Source of the DNA: an uncultured Olsenella sp.
Lineage (GTDB): Bacteria > Actinomycetota > Coriobacteriia > Coriobacteriales > Atopobiaceae
Assembly: GCA_900540955.1 (NCBI GenBank)
Contig: UQIF01000005.1
Coordinates: forward strand, 21,603-85,602
DNA: 64,000 nt
Direction of reading: 5' to 3'
Made by a program: the position numbers and the translations under genes. The notes beneath the pieces are model-generated. The model searched no databases and was not told where the DNA came from. It was given only the letters and a program-made list of their open reading frames with translations. Each line of letters begins with the position of its first letter. Within the stretch, counting starts at the first letter, position 1. Of the stretch, positions 32,660 through 41,087 are shown in pieces.

Positions 32660-32755
32660 TGGGACAAAAGGGACGGGGGATTTCGTCCCAAATTATGGAG
32701 GCCGGAGAAGGCCTCTTCACAATTTGGGACGAAATCCCCCGTCCCTTTTGTCCCA
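32660..32755. repeat. GGGAC inverted-repeat element, copy 4
   Basis: A 96-bp element nearly identical to copy 3. It lies between the convergent dehydrogenase and MurE-like genes and ends two bases before the stop codon of the latter. Confidence 0.92.
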
Positions 32756-32757
32756 GG

Positions 32758-34287
32758 CTAGCGGGCGTCGTGGGCGGCGATGTGGCGGGCGGCGAGCGCG
32801 GAGTCGGTCTCGACGTCCTCGTAGCCGTTGGCCACGTGCTGGGTGGCGTCTGAGCCCTTGCCCAGCAGCATGACGACGGCGCGCCGGCCGCACTTCTCGG
32901 CGAGGTCGAAGGCGTGGTCGATGGCGGCTGCGCGGTCGAGCACGGTCTCGTGCGGGAAGTCGGCGGGGAGTGCCTCCTCCATCTGTCGGCAGATGTCGGC
33001 GGGGTCCTCGGTCCACGGGTCGTCGGTGGTGAGGATGATGCGGTCGGCGTACTTGGCGGCGACCTCGGGCAGGTCGCGGCGGCGCTCGATCGCCTTGCCG
33101 CCCACGGCGCCGAAGACGGCGATCTTTTCGACGTCGGCGAACGTCCCCTTGATGGCGGAAAGAAGCGACTCGAACGCGAGGCGGTTGTGCGCGTAGTCGA
33201 CCACGGCCGTCACGCGCCCGTCGGCGCTGCGATAGAACTCCATGCGTCCGGGGACGCGCGTGACGGCGAGGCCTGCCACGATCTCGTCGATGGACAGCCC
33301 GAGCTCCTCGGCGCAGATGGCGGCGCACAGGGCGTTGCTCACGCTGAAGTCGCCGGGGAAGGGCAGTGTGGCCGTGCGCTCCTCGTCGCCGAGGTGCAGC
33401 GTGAACGAGACGCCCAGCTCAGTCGCGTGCAGGTCGGAGGCCCAAGCGTAGGCTCCCTCGCGCTCCAGGCCGAAGGTGAGCACGCGTTCGGCGCAGCCCG
33501 CCTGAGCCGCCGCCAGGACGCGGTCGGCGCGGTCGGAGTCGAGGTTGACCACCGCGCAGCGGCACTGCCCGAAGATCTTCAGCTTGGAGGTGAAGTAATC
33601 CTCGAAGTCCTTGTGCTCGACGGGGCTGATGTGGTCGAGGCCGATGTTCAAAAAGCACCCGACGGCGAGGTCGACGCCGTAGGTGCGGTCGTACTTGAGC
33701 GCCTGGCTGGAGACCTCCATCACAAGGCCGCCGAGGCGCGCGTCTCGGGCGTTGGACAGGTGGCGCCACAGGTCGGGGCTCTCGGGAGTCGTGTTGCGAG
33801 AAGGGCCGTCCTCAACGCCGTCGTAGGTCTCGACGGTGCCGATGATGCCGCAGCGGCCGGTCCCGCGCGCATGGTCAAAGATCGATCGGAGCATGTAGGC
33901 GCAGGTCGTCTTGCCTTTGGTGCCGGTGATGCCGACGATGGGCAGGTCGCGGTCGGGGCGACCCGCGGCGACGGCGGAGGCGACGGCCATGGCGCGGCGC
34001 AGCTGGCTCGCGGGCACGGCGAGGGCGGGAAGGCCGGACTCGGCCGCCGCGAGCTCGCCGAGCTTGTCCGCGGCAGCCAGGTAGGCGACGGCGCCGGCCT
34101 CGCGTGCCGAGGCCAGAAACGCCGGCCGAAACGCCGCGCCCTTGCACACAAAGAGGTCGCCCGCGCGGACGGCGCGCGAGTCGCATGCGGTGCCCGTGAC
34201 AGTGGGGTCCGCGTTCCCGTGGACCTCGCAGGCGATGTCATGCGTGCGCAGCTCGCCTGCCAGCTGCGATAAAGTTAAGGTATCCAT
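32758..34287 (-). CDS. murE: UDP-N-acetylmuramyl-tripeptide synthetase, MurE-like
   Basis: A 509-residue Mur ligase that adds the third amino acid to UDP-MurNAc-L-Ala-D-Glu in the cytoplasm. The ATP loop GITGTKGKTT is at 119-128, followed by NTTPESPDLW and EVSSQALKYDR motifs typical of MurE. The residues that choose the third amino acid, DNPR in diaminopimelate enzymes, read DDPWTEDP starting at 422, so the substrate is probably not meso-diaminopimelate. It stands alone rather than in a dcw cluster, so a paralogue with another role is possible. Confidence 0.8.
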   Translation of the reverse strand: MDTLTLSQLAGELRTHDIACEVHGNADPTVTGTACDSRAVRAGDLFVCKGAAFRPAFLASAREAGAVAYLAAADKLGELAAAESGLPALAVPASQLRRAMAVASAVAAGRPDRDLPIVGITGTKGKTTCAYMLRSIFDHARGTGRCGIIGTVETYDGVEDGPSRNTTPESPDLWRHLSNARDARLGGLVMEVSSQALKYDRTYGVDLAVGCFLNIGLDHISPVEHKDFEDYFTSKLKIFGQCRCAVVNLDSDRADRVLAAAQAGCAERVLTFGLEREGAYAWASDLHATELGVSFTLHLGDEERTATLPFPGDFSVSNALCAAICAEELGLSIDEIVAGLAVTRVPGRMEFYRSADGRVTAVVDYAHNRLAFESLLSAIKGTFADVEKIAVFGAVGGKAIERRRDLPEVAAKYADRIILTTDDPWTEDPADICRQMEEALPADFPHETVLDRAAAIDHAFDLAEKCGRRAVVMLLGKGSDATQHVANGYEDVETDSALAARHIAAHDAR

Positions 34288-34394
34288 GGGTCACAGTATA
34301 AAACCGCCTTGCGCCCGCGGCGGCAAAAGCCTGCTATGAATTGCGGGTGGGCGAGCCCGCCGCCCGCGCCGCGTATGATAGACTCATACGGTCT

Positions 34395-34470
34395 GGGCGA
34401 TTGGCGCAGCGGCTAGCGCAGGTGCTTTACACGCACAAGGCCGGGAGTTCGAACCTCTCATCGCCCACCA
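34395..34470 (+). tRNA. tRNA-Val (TAC)
   Basis: A 76-base cloverleaf. The acceptor GGGCGAT pairs with ATCGCCC, followed by A and an encoded CCA. The anticodon loop is TTTACAC with anticodon TAC, and the T arm GGGAG-TTCGAAC-CTCTC has one G-T pair. One pair at the base of the anticodon stem is mismatched. Confidence 0.88.
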
Positions 34471-34534
34471 TACACAGCCGGCCCCGGCCCGCACGCGCGG
34501 TGCCGGGGTTTCTTTGTAAGGAGGCAAGAAGCCC

Positions 34535-35278
34535 ATGACCTCGTCCGACGAGCATCGCGAGCGCAGCTTTGGCCGCTCCGTGGACCAGATGCGCCCCATC
34601 AAGCTCACCAACAACGTGATCAAGACCGCCGCCGGGTCGTGCCTCTCCGAGTTCGGCGACACGCGCGTCCTGTGCTGCGCGACCATCGAGGAGGGAGTGC
34701 CCAAGTGGCGCCGCGCGAGCCACGGCTGCGGTTGGGTCACCGCCGAGTACGCCATGCTCCCCGCGTCGACGGCGCGCAGGTCGAAGCGCGAGTACGGCGC
34801 GCGCAAGGGCCGCAGCATGGAGATCGAGCGCCTCATCGGCCGAAGCCTGCGCAGCGTCGTGCGCATGGAGAAGCTCGGCGAGGTCACCGTCACCATCGAC
34901 TGCGACGTGATCCAGGCCGACGGCGGCACGCGCACGGCATCCATCACGGGCGCGTGGGTCGCGCTACACGATGCGCTCATGGGCCTCGTGCGCGGCAACA
35001 AGCTTAACCGCCTGCCCCTGACCGGCCAGGTCGCCGCGATCTCGGCCGGTATTGTGGACGGCAGGGCGCTTCTTGACCTCGACTACCCCGAGGACAGCCA
35101 TGCCGACGTTGACCTGAACCTCGTGGGCACCGACGAGGGCGGCATCGTCGAGATTCAGGGCACAGGCGAGCACTCGACGCTCAGCCGCGCGCAGCTCGAT
35201 GAGCTTCTGGACATGGGGCAGGCGGGCATCGAGCGACTGGTCGCCATCCAGAACGAAGTGACCGGATTCAGGAACTAG
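34535..35278 (+). CDS. rph: Ribonuclease PH
   Basis: A 247-residue phosphorolytic 3'-5' exoribonuclease that trims tRNA 3' ends. Family landmarks are DQMRPIKLTNNVIKTAAGS near the start, RRSKREYGARKGRSMEIERL in the middle and CDVIQADGGTRTASITGA, which holds the phosphate-binding arginine. The ATG at 34535 has GGAGG upstream. It is paired with the XTP/dITP pyrophosphatase gene 45 bases downstream, a common arrangement, and lies just behind a tRNA gene. Confidence 0.95.
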   Translation: MTSSDEHRERSFGRSVDQMRPIKLTNNVIKTAAGSCLSEFGDTRVLCCATIEEGVPKWRRASHGCGWVTAEYAMLPASTARRSKREYGARKGRSMEIERLIGRSLRSVVRMEKLGEVTVTIDCDVIQADGGTRTASITGAWVALHDALMGLVRGNKLNRLPLTGQVAAISAGIVDGRALLDLDYPEDSHADVDLNLVGTDEGGIVEIQGTGEHSTLSRAQLDELLDMGQAGIERLVAIQNEVTGFRN

Positions 35279-35323
35279 CGCCGGCGGCGGGGGCGATTCC
35301 CCTGCCGGCTTGAGGAGGAAAAC

Positions 35324-35926
35324 ATGGCAGACAGCAAGACCGTGGTGGTTGCCACCGGAAACGCGCACAAGGTCGTCGAGATCGAGGCGATCCTCTCGCG
35401 CGTGATGCCCGGGGTGCGCTTCGTGGCACTCGGCGAGCTCGGCGACTTCCCCGACCCCGAGGAGAACGGCGCCGACTTCTACGAGAACGCGCTCATCAAG
35501 GCCCGCGCCGCCCAGGAGGCCACGGGCCTCGAGCTGGCCGTTGCCGACGACTCCGGGCTGTGCGTCGACGCGCTCGGCGGCGCGCCCGGCATCTACTCCG
35601 CGCGCTGGGCGGGCGAGCACGGAAACGACGCCGCGAACAACGAAAAGCTCCTTGAGGAGCTCGCTGACGTGGCGGATGCCGACCGCGGCGCGCGCTTCCA
35701 CTCCACCGTTGTGCTCGTGCGCGGCGAGGAGATCCTGCGCGGCGACGGAGGCTGCCCCGGCGTGATCGGCCACGAGCTGCGGGGGAGCAACGGCTTCGGC
35801 TACGACCCCCTGTTCTGGCCCGACGACGTCCCCGGCCGCACCATGGCCGAGCTTGCGCTTGACGAGAAGAACGCCATCTCGCACCGCGCCCGCGCGCTCG
35901 CGGACCTCGCGGCGAAGCTCAAATAG
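35324..35926 (+). CDS. rdgB: XTP/dITP diphosphatase (RdgB/HAM1)
   Basis: A 200-residue nucleotide pyrophosphatase that removes non-canonical purine nucleotides such as dITP and XTP. The start VVVATGNAHKVVEIEAIL, the ENGADFYENALIKARAA loop and the metal-binding VADDSGLCVDALGGAPGIYS match the family; GSNGFGYDPLF is near residue 155. The ATG follows GAGGAGG. The normal length is about 200 residues. It forms an operon with rph. Confidence 0.95.
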   Translation: MADSKTVVVATGNAHKVVEIEAILSRVMPGVRFVALGELGDFPDPEENGADFYENALIKARAAQEATGLELAVADDSGLCVDALGGAPGIYSARWAGEHGNDAANNEKLLEELADVADADRGARFHSTVVLVRGEEILRGDGGCPGVIGHELRGSNGFGYDPLFWPDDVPGRTMAELALDEKNAISHRARALADLAAKLK

Positions 35927-36113
35927 GGTGTTGGCCGCCGCCTGCCCGGGAAGGCGGCCGCTCGGCTGGTAGTTTAAAAATGAGCCAGTTAGCAGGCTGA
36001 ATAACGACAATAATAGTTTTAACCGTGGACGGGCAGGGGCCTCGACGCGGCAGGTCTTCCTCTCATCGTTTCCGCGACCTCGCCCTGGTGGCCGCGCAGC
36101 AGAAGGAGCTAGC

Positions 36114-36848
36114 ATGAAGATCATTCACGCCAAGGACTACGAGGACATGAGCCGCAAGGCCGCCAACATCATCTCGGCCCAGGTCATCCTCAAGCCCGAC
36201 TGCGTCCTCGGCCTCGCCACCGGCAGCACGCCCATCGGCGCTTATCACCAGCTCATCAAGTGGTACGAGAAGGGCGACATCGACTTCTCGCAGGTTCGCA
36301 CCTACAACCTCGACGAGTACCGCGGCCTCTCGCACGACGACGTGCAGAGCTACCACTACTTCATGCGCGACAATCTCTTCGATCACATCAACATCGACCA
36401 GGCCAACACCCACGTGCCCGACGGCTCGAACCTCGACGCTGCGGCCGCTTGCGGGGAGTACGACCGCATCGTCGCCGCTGCCGGCTATCCCGACCTGCAG
36501 CTCCTCGGTATCGGCAACAACGGCCACATCGGCTTCAACGAGCCTGACGATCACTTCAGCGCCGGTACACACTGCGTCGACCTCACCGAGAGCACCATCC
36601 AGGCCAACAGCCGCCTCTTCGAGAAGGAGGAGGACGTCCCGCGCCAGGCCTACACCATGGGCACGCAGACCATCATGTACGCCCGCATGATCCTCGTCGT
36701 GGCCAACGGCGAGAAGAAGGCCCAGGCTGTGCGCGACATGTGCTACGGCCCCGTCACGCCCTCCTGCCCGGCCTCTATCCTGCAGCTCCACACCAACTGC
36801 GTCCTGGTCGCCGACGAGGCCGCGCTTTCGCTCTGCCCTGCCGAGTAA
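36114..36848 (+). CDS. nagB: Glucosamine-6-phosphate deaminase
   Basis: A 244-residue enzyme that converts glucosamine 6-phosphate to fructose 6-phosphate and ammonia. Landmarks are LGLATGSTPIGAYHQLI, TYNLDEYRGL, LLGIGNNGHIGFNEP and the C-terminal VTPSCPASILQLH. The ATG at 36114 has AAGGAG eight bases upstream. The 187 bases before it are partly AT-rich and probably hold its promoter. A strong terminator follows at 36892-36932. It is not next to nagA. Confidence 0.95.
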   Translation: MKIIHAKDYEDMSRKAANIISAQVILKPDCVLGLATGSTPIGAYHQLIKWYEKGDIDFSQVRTYNLDEYRGLSHDDVQSYHYFMRDNLFDHINIDQANTHVPDGSNLDAAAACGEYDRIVAAAGYPDLQLLGIGNNGHIGFNEPDDHFSAGTHCVDLTESTIQANSRLFEKEEDVPRQAYTMGTQTIMYARMILVVANGEKKAQAVRDMCYGPVTPSCPASILQLHTNCVLVADEAALSLCPAE

Positions 36849-36891
36849 CTCGGCTCAATTTGCTACAAAGGGGCGCTGCCCTTTTGCTAAA

Positions 36892-36932
36892 GGCCCGGCA
36901 CCGCTCCCCCACGGTGCCGGGCCGCTCTTTTT
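36892..36932 (+). terminator. Terminator after nagB
   Basis: A 12-base perfect stem (GGCCCGGCACCG at 36892-36903 with CGGTGCCGGGCC at 36912-36923), then GCTCTTTTT. Confidence 0.92.
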
Positions 36933-36974
36933 GCGCGTGGCCGCGCTATGGGTGGACGCGCCCTCGGTCCCGCC

Positions 36975-38060
36975 CTAGATCTTGAGGACCGTGAGCTCCT
37001 TGCTGTAGTGATTCAAGATCTCGCAGCCGTCCTCGGTCACGATGAGCAGGTCCTCCACGCGCACGCCGATGTCGCCCGGAAGGTAGATCCCCGGCTCGAT
37101 CGAGAAGCACTGGCCTGCCCGCACGCCCTCGTGGTGAACGCTCGACACGTCGCCCGGCTCGTGGTCCTCGAGGCCGATCTGGTGGCCGAGGCGGTGGTTG
37201 AAGTTGGGGCCCCAGCCGGCGTCCTCGATGATGCGACGGGCGGTCAGGTCGATCTGGGCGAACTCGACGCCCGGGCGCACGATGGCCTCAGCCGCCTCGT
37301 TTGCGCGGCGCACGGTGTCGTACACACGGCGCTGGTGCTCGGTCGGCTCCGCGGTAAAGAAGGTCCGCGTCATGTCCGAGCAATACCAGTCCTTCTTGCA
37401 GCCCACATCAAAGAGCACGACGTCGCCGGGGACAAACGGCGTGTCGTCGGGCTCGTGGTGCGGGTCGGCGCCGTGGTCGCCGAAGCTCACGATGGGCAAG
37501 AAGGAATGGTCCTGCGCGCCGAGGCGGCGGTACTCGCCAAGTAGCCCGTCGGCTATCTGCCGCTCGGTCACGCCGGGGCGGATCTGGCCGGCGAGCCAGT
37601 CCATGGCCTGGTCGTTGACAGCGGAGGCGGCGCGCATGAGCTCCCGTTCGTGCGCGTCCTTGGTGGAGCGCGCGTCGTCGATGGCGTCCGAGGCGAGGGC
37701 AAAGCCGGTCGCGGCGCCGGCCTCCATGAGGGGCACGAGCCAGCGGGCGGCGAGCTTCTTGTCGACGCCGAGCGCCGCCGCGCGGTCGGTCACGTCGCGC
37801 ACAAGGGCGATCGGGTCCTCGGTGTCGTCGAATGTGCGCACGTCGGCGCAGGCATCGCCCACCTCGGGAAAAAGTCGGTTGCTGAACATCACAGGCTCTT
37901 TGGCCTCGTCGCAGGGGACGTAGAGCGCAAGGAAGCGCTCGTAGGGCTCGGTGTAGTACCCGCAGAGCCACCAGATGGACAGGGGGTCCACCAGCAGCAT
38001 CTGCGAAAGGCCGTGGCGCCGCAGGTTGGCGCGCACGTGCGCAAGGCGTTCATTGTTCAT
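36975..38060 (-). CDS. Xaa-Pro aminopeptidase-type M24 peptidase
   Basis: A 361-residue metallopeptidase. The N-terminal creatinase-type domain covers about 1-125 and the pita-bread catalytic domain about 130-361. Metal ligands are expected in GDVVLFDVGCKKDWYCSDMT, NHRLGHQIGLEDHEPGD and SIEPGIY, with a final Glu in VEDLLIV. It would cleave N-terminal residues before proline, or dipeptides. It faces nagB across a bidirectional stretch and starts at an ATG at 38060 preceded by GAGGAG. Confidence 0.9.
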   Translation of the reverse strand: MNNERLAHVRANLRRHGLSQMLLVDPLSIWWLCGYYTEPYERFLALYVPCDEAKEPVMFSNRLFPEVGDACADVRTFDDTEDPIALVRDVTDRAAALGVDKKLAARWLVPLMEAGAATGFALASDAIDDARSTKDAHERELMRAASAVNDQAMDWLAGQIRPGVTERQIADGLLGEYRRLGAQDHSFLPIVSFGDHGADPHHEPDDTPFVPGDVVLFDVGCKKDWYCSDMTRTFFTAEPTEHQRRVYDTVRRANEAAEAIVRPGVEFAQIDLTARRIIEDAGWGPNFNHRLGHQIGLEDHEPGDVSSVHHEGVRAGQCFSIEPGIYLPGDIGVRVEDLLIVTEDGCEILNHYSKELTVLKI

Positions 38061-38233
38061 GAGTTGCTCCTCTCGGTTGCAGCCAGTGTAGCGCGCGGGG
38101 CCCCGACGGTCTCTGCCAATCGCCTAGCAGATGTTGTTGTCGTGTCAAAGGCCAGTTGAACTGGATGAACGCGTCGTCTAGGGGGTAAGATAGTCAACTG
38201 CTGTACATCGACACCCATCCGGAGGCTATTCAG

Positions 38234-38530
38234 ATGGAAAACGAGATCCCGTCCGTCAACCGCGTCGACGACATCCGCGAGCGCCTGGCCGACCTCAAGG
38301 GCAAGCGCCTGAGGGTCAAGGCAAACATGGGGCGTTCCCGCATCGTTGAGCGTGCGGGCACCCTCGTCAACGTCCACCCCTCCCTCTTTATCGTGGAGGT
38401 CGAGGAGCGCCGCGGCCGTACTGCGCGCCAGTCCTTCCAGTATGTCGACGTCCTAACCGGCACCGTCGAGCTCTTCGACGCCGATTCCGGCGAGAAGCTC
38501 TTTGACTACGCCCCCGCTGAGGAGGAATAA
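38234..38530 (+). CDS. veg: Veg-family protein
   Basis: A 98-residue small protein of the Veg family (DUF1021). The core VDDIRERLADLKGKRLRVKA and VHPSLFIVEVEE match Veg, known in Bacillus subtilis as a regulator of biofilm formation with a small barrel fold. It starts at an ATG 10 bases after GGAGG. As in many Gram-positive bacteria, it lies directly upstream of ispE (15 bases apart). The acidic C-terminal tail is longer than in Bacillus. Confidence 0.92.
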   Translation: MENEIPSVNRVDDIRERLADLKGKRLRVKANMGRSRIVERAGTLVNVHPSLFIVEVEERRGRTARQSFQYVDVLTGTVELFDADSGEKLFDYAPAEEE

Positions 38531-38545
38531 GGCGAGGTATTCGCT

Positions 38546-39427
38546 ATGGTCGGTCGCCAGGTCGTATTTGCGCCGTGCAAAATCAATCTTCACCTGGGCA
38601 TCCATGCCCAGACCGATAGCCGCGGCTACCACTTCGTCGACTCGGTGATGATGCCCGTCGGCCTCTTCGATGAGGTCACGGTGGACGACGCGCCCACCTT
38701 TGCCGTGCATCATGAGCCGGCAATCGAGACCCCGCCCGAGAAAACCACCGTGTGGAAAGCGGCGACGCTGCTCGCCGAGGAGTTCGGCGCCGAGCTTAAC
38801 CTGCGCATCGACGTAAAGACCCGCATCCCCGAGAAAGCCGGGCTCGGCGGATCGTCTGCCGACGCGGGTGCCGCACTGCGCGCCCTGTGCGAGCGCTGGG
38901 GCGTCGATGTTCACGACCCGCGCGTTGCCGACGTCGCCCGTCGCGTGGGCGCGGATGTGTCCTTCTTTCTAGACCCCGTGCCGTCGCTGTTCCTCGGCGC
39001 GGGCGACATGCTTGCCGAGACCTTCCCGGCGCTGCCGATGCCCGTCGTGCTGGTCAAGCCCGCGGGCGACGGCGTGTCCGCGGCGGCGGCTTACGCCGAG
39101 TACGACCGAGATCCGAGCGTGCCGCCCGCCTACGAGGCCATGTGCGCGGCGCTGCGGCGGGGGAGCGCCGAGGAGGTGCGCGGTCTTGTGCGCAACAACC
39201 TTGCCCCGGCGGCCAAGGCGCTGCAGCCCGCCTCCGAGGATGCGGAAAAATGGCTCGCCTCGCAGCCTGAGACGCGTGCGGCCATGGTCTCAGGCTCCGG
39301 TAGCTGCGTGTTTGCGCTGTGCGAGACCATCGAGGAAGCCCGCGCCGTTGCCGCCCGGGCGGTAGATGAGCAGGATTGGTGGTCATTCGCAACTTTGACA
39401 GTTGGAAAACCGGAAGAAGTCTGCTAA
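38546..39427 (+). CDS. ispE: 4-diphosphocytidyl-2-C-methyl-D-erythritol kinase
   Basis: A 293-residue GHMP kinase of the non-mevalonate isoprenoid pathway. The opening FAPCKINLHLGIHAQTDS and the ATP loop PEKAGLGGSSADAGAALRAL at about 91-110 are characteristic, as is the C-terminal MVSGSGSCVFAL. It would phosphorylate CDP-methylerythritol. It follows veg with 15 bases between and probably shares its transcript; tRNA-Pro follows 15 bases after the stop. Confidence 0.94.
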   Translation: MVGRQVVFAPCKINLHLGIHAQTDSRGYHFVDSVMMPVGLFDEVTVDDAPTFAVHHEPAIETPPEKTTVWKAATLLAEEFGAELNLRIDVKTRIPEKAGLGGSSADAGAALRALCERWGVDVHDPRVADVARRVGADVSFFLDPVPSLFLGAGDMLAETFPALPMPVVLVKPAGDGVSAAAAYAEYDRDPSVPPAYEAMCAALRRGSAEEVRGLVRNNLAPAAKALQPASEDAEKWLASQPETRAAMVSGSGSCVFALCETIEEARAVAARAVDEQDWWSFATLTVGKPEEVC

Positions 39428-39442
39428 CATACTCCCTTGCAT

Positions 39443-39519
39443 CGGGTTGTGGCTCAGTTTGGTAGAGCACCGCGTTCGGGACGCGGGGGTCGCTGGTTCG
39501 AATCCAGTCAACCCGACCA
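39443..39519 (+). tRNA. tRNA-Pro (CGG)
   Basis: A 77-base cloverleaf with acceptor CGGGTTG/CAACCCG, anticodon stem CCGCG/CGCGG, loop TTCGGGA with anticodon CGG, a T arm with TTCGAAT, and an encoded CCA. Confidence 0.95.
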
Positions 39520-39531
39520 TTTAAAGAGAGG

Positions 39532-39562
39532 GGCCAGGTAACTTATTACCTGGCCTTTTTTC
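39532..39562 (+). terminator. Terminator after tRNA-Pro
   Basis: A ten-base perfect stem (GGCCAGGTAA with TTACCTGGCC), a four-base loop, and a run of seven T. Confidence 0.95.
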
Positions 39563-39585
39563 GTATTGTCGGAAAGAAGGGCGCC

Positions 39586-40983
39586 ATGGCGACTGCGGAC
39601 AATTACCAAGCGACGAACGAGGACTTCAAGCACCTGAACGACGGTCTTCCCGCGGATATGGCCCGGCTGATTGCCGCGGGCGCCTTCGATGACGCGTTGC
39701 GCCTTATCGAGGCCGAGCTCGACGCCGGGACGCGTCCCGAGCTCGCGGCATGCCTGCGGGCTGAGCGCGCCCGCATCCTGCGCACGCGCCGGGATTTCAG
39801 CGTTACGCGAGAGGGCATCATCGCCGAGATTCAAAAGGAGTGGCCCGAGTTCGGCGCAGGCGAGCTCGATTCCCTTATTGACCACGGCCGCATCGACTGG
39901 CGCTATGTGGACGGCGAGCAGCGTTTCCTCGCGAGCTGCATCGACTCGCTGCGCAACTATCCCGCCGAGGTGCCGGGCCTCGATTGCCCGCCGACCGACC
40001 GCGCCGAGCAGCATGCCGTGATCGACCAGATGCGTGCCCAGGGCTTCGCCGAGCGCCGCATCCGCATGCGCCTCGGTGTGGCCGCTGCCGACGCCGTCGA
40101 GGTGTCCCCGCAAAGCAAGGTGCGCGCCTGGCTTCCGCTGCCGACGGGCCCGCAAGTCGCCGACCTGCGAATCGTTGACTCGACGCCGGGCATCCGCGTG
40201 GCTCCCGAGAACGCGCCGCAGCGCACCGCGTATTGGGAGGCCGCGGGCGAGCGGGAGTTCTTCGTCGAGTTCGAGTATGCCGTCCGAGCGCCCTATGTCG
40301 ACCTTTGGGCGGACGACCCCGCGCCTGCCGCGGGCGACCCGCGCTTTGCCCCCGCCCCCGCGCCCTGCGCGGCCGATCTCGCCGAGGATGCGCCGCACGT
40401 CGTGTTCACCCCGTACCTGCGTGCCCTTGCCCAGCGTCTCTTCCGCGGCATCCCCGAGGGCGACGCCCTTGGACGTGCCCGCGCCGCCTACGACTGGGTG
40501 ACGAACAACGTCGACTATCGCTTCCAGCCCGCCTACGTGCTTCTCGACTCCATTGCGGACAGCTGCGCAAAGAGCCTGCGCGCGGACTGCGGCGTGTTTG
40601 CGCTCACCTTCATGGCGCTGTGCCGCCTGGGCGGCGTGCCCGCGCGCTGGCAGAGCGGCCTGTACGTGGCTCCCGACCACGTGGGCCCGCATGATTGGGC
40701 GATGTTCTACATCGAGGGCCTCGGCTGGCTGTGGGCCGACTGCTCCTTCGGCTCGTCTGCCCGCCGTGAGGGCAACGAGGCGCGCCGCAGATTCTACTTC
40801 GGCAATCTCGGCCCGTGGCGCATGCCGGCCAACAGCGCCTTCTTTGCGCCGCTCAAGCCCGCGAACGACGTCCTGCGCGACGACCCCTTCGACAACCAGA
40901 CCGGCGAGATGGTCGTCGACGGCGTCGGCCTTTCGCGCTACGAGACGGTCGAGACCCGCGAGGCCACCATCACAGAGCCGTAA
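39586..40983 (+). CDS. Transglutaminase-like protease-fold protein
   Basis: A 465-residue protein. The C-terminal half has the transglutaminase-core triad: Cys335 (RADCGVFALTF), His369 (GPHDWAMFYIEGLGW) and Asp385 (WADCSFG). The N-terminal half is helical for 130 residues, followed by a beta-rich region (VRAWLPLPTGPQVADL). No signal peptide is seen, so it acts inside the cell if active; such proteins may be proteases or transferases. It starts at an ATG just behind the tRNA terminator. Confidence 0.85.
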   Translation: MATADNYQATNEDFKHLNDGLPADMARLIAAGAFDDALRLIEAELDAGTRPELAACLRAERARILRTRRDFSVTREGIIAEIQKEWPEFGAGELDSLIDHGRIDWRYVDGEQRFLASCIDSLRNYPAEVPGLDCPPTDRAEQHAVIDQMRAQGFAERRIRMRLGVAAADAVEVSPQSKVRAWLPLPTGPQVADLRIVDSTPGIRVAPENAPQRTAYWEAAGEREFFVEFEYAVRAPYVDLWADDPAPAAGDPRFAPAPAPCAADLAEDAPHVVFTPYLRALAQRLFRGIPEGDALGRARAAYDWVTNNVDYRFQPAYVLLDSIADSCAKSLRADCGVFALTFMALCRLGGVPARWQSGLYVAPDHVGPHDWAMFYIEGLGWLWADCSFGSSARREGNEARRRFYFGNLGPWRMPANSAFFAPLKPANDVLRDDPFDNQTGEMVVDGVGLSRYETVETREATITEP

Positions 40984-41087
40984 CCTGCTGTTTCAGCCTG
41001 GCTGGACCGGCGGGCTGGCGGTGGCCGCCTGTAATGGGGTACGCTTGCCCAAAGTCGCCGATTGCAGGGGAGGGGGTCGAGAAAACC

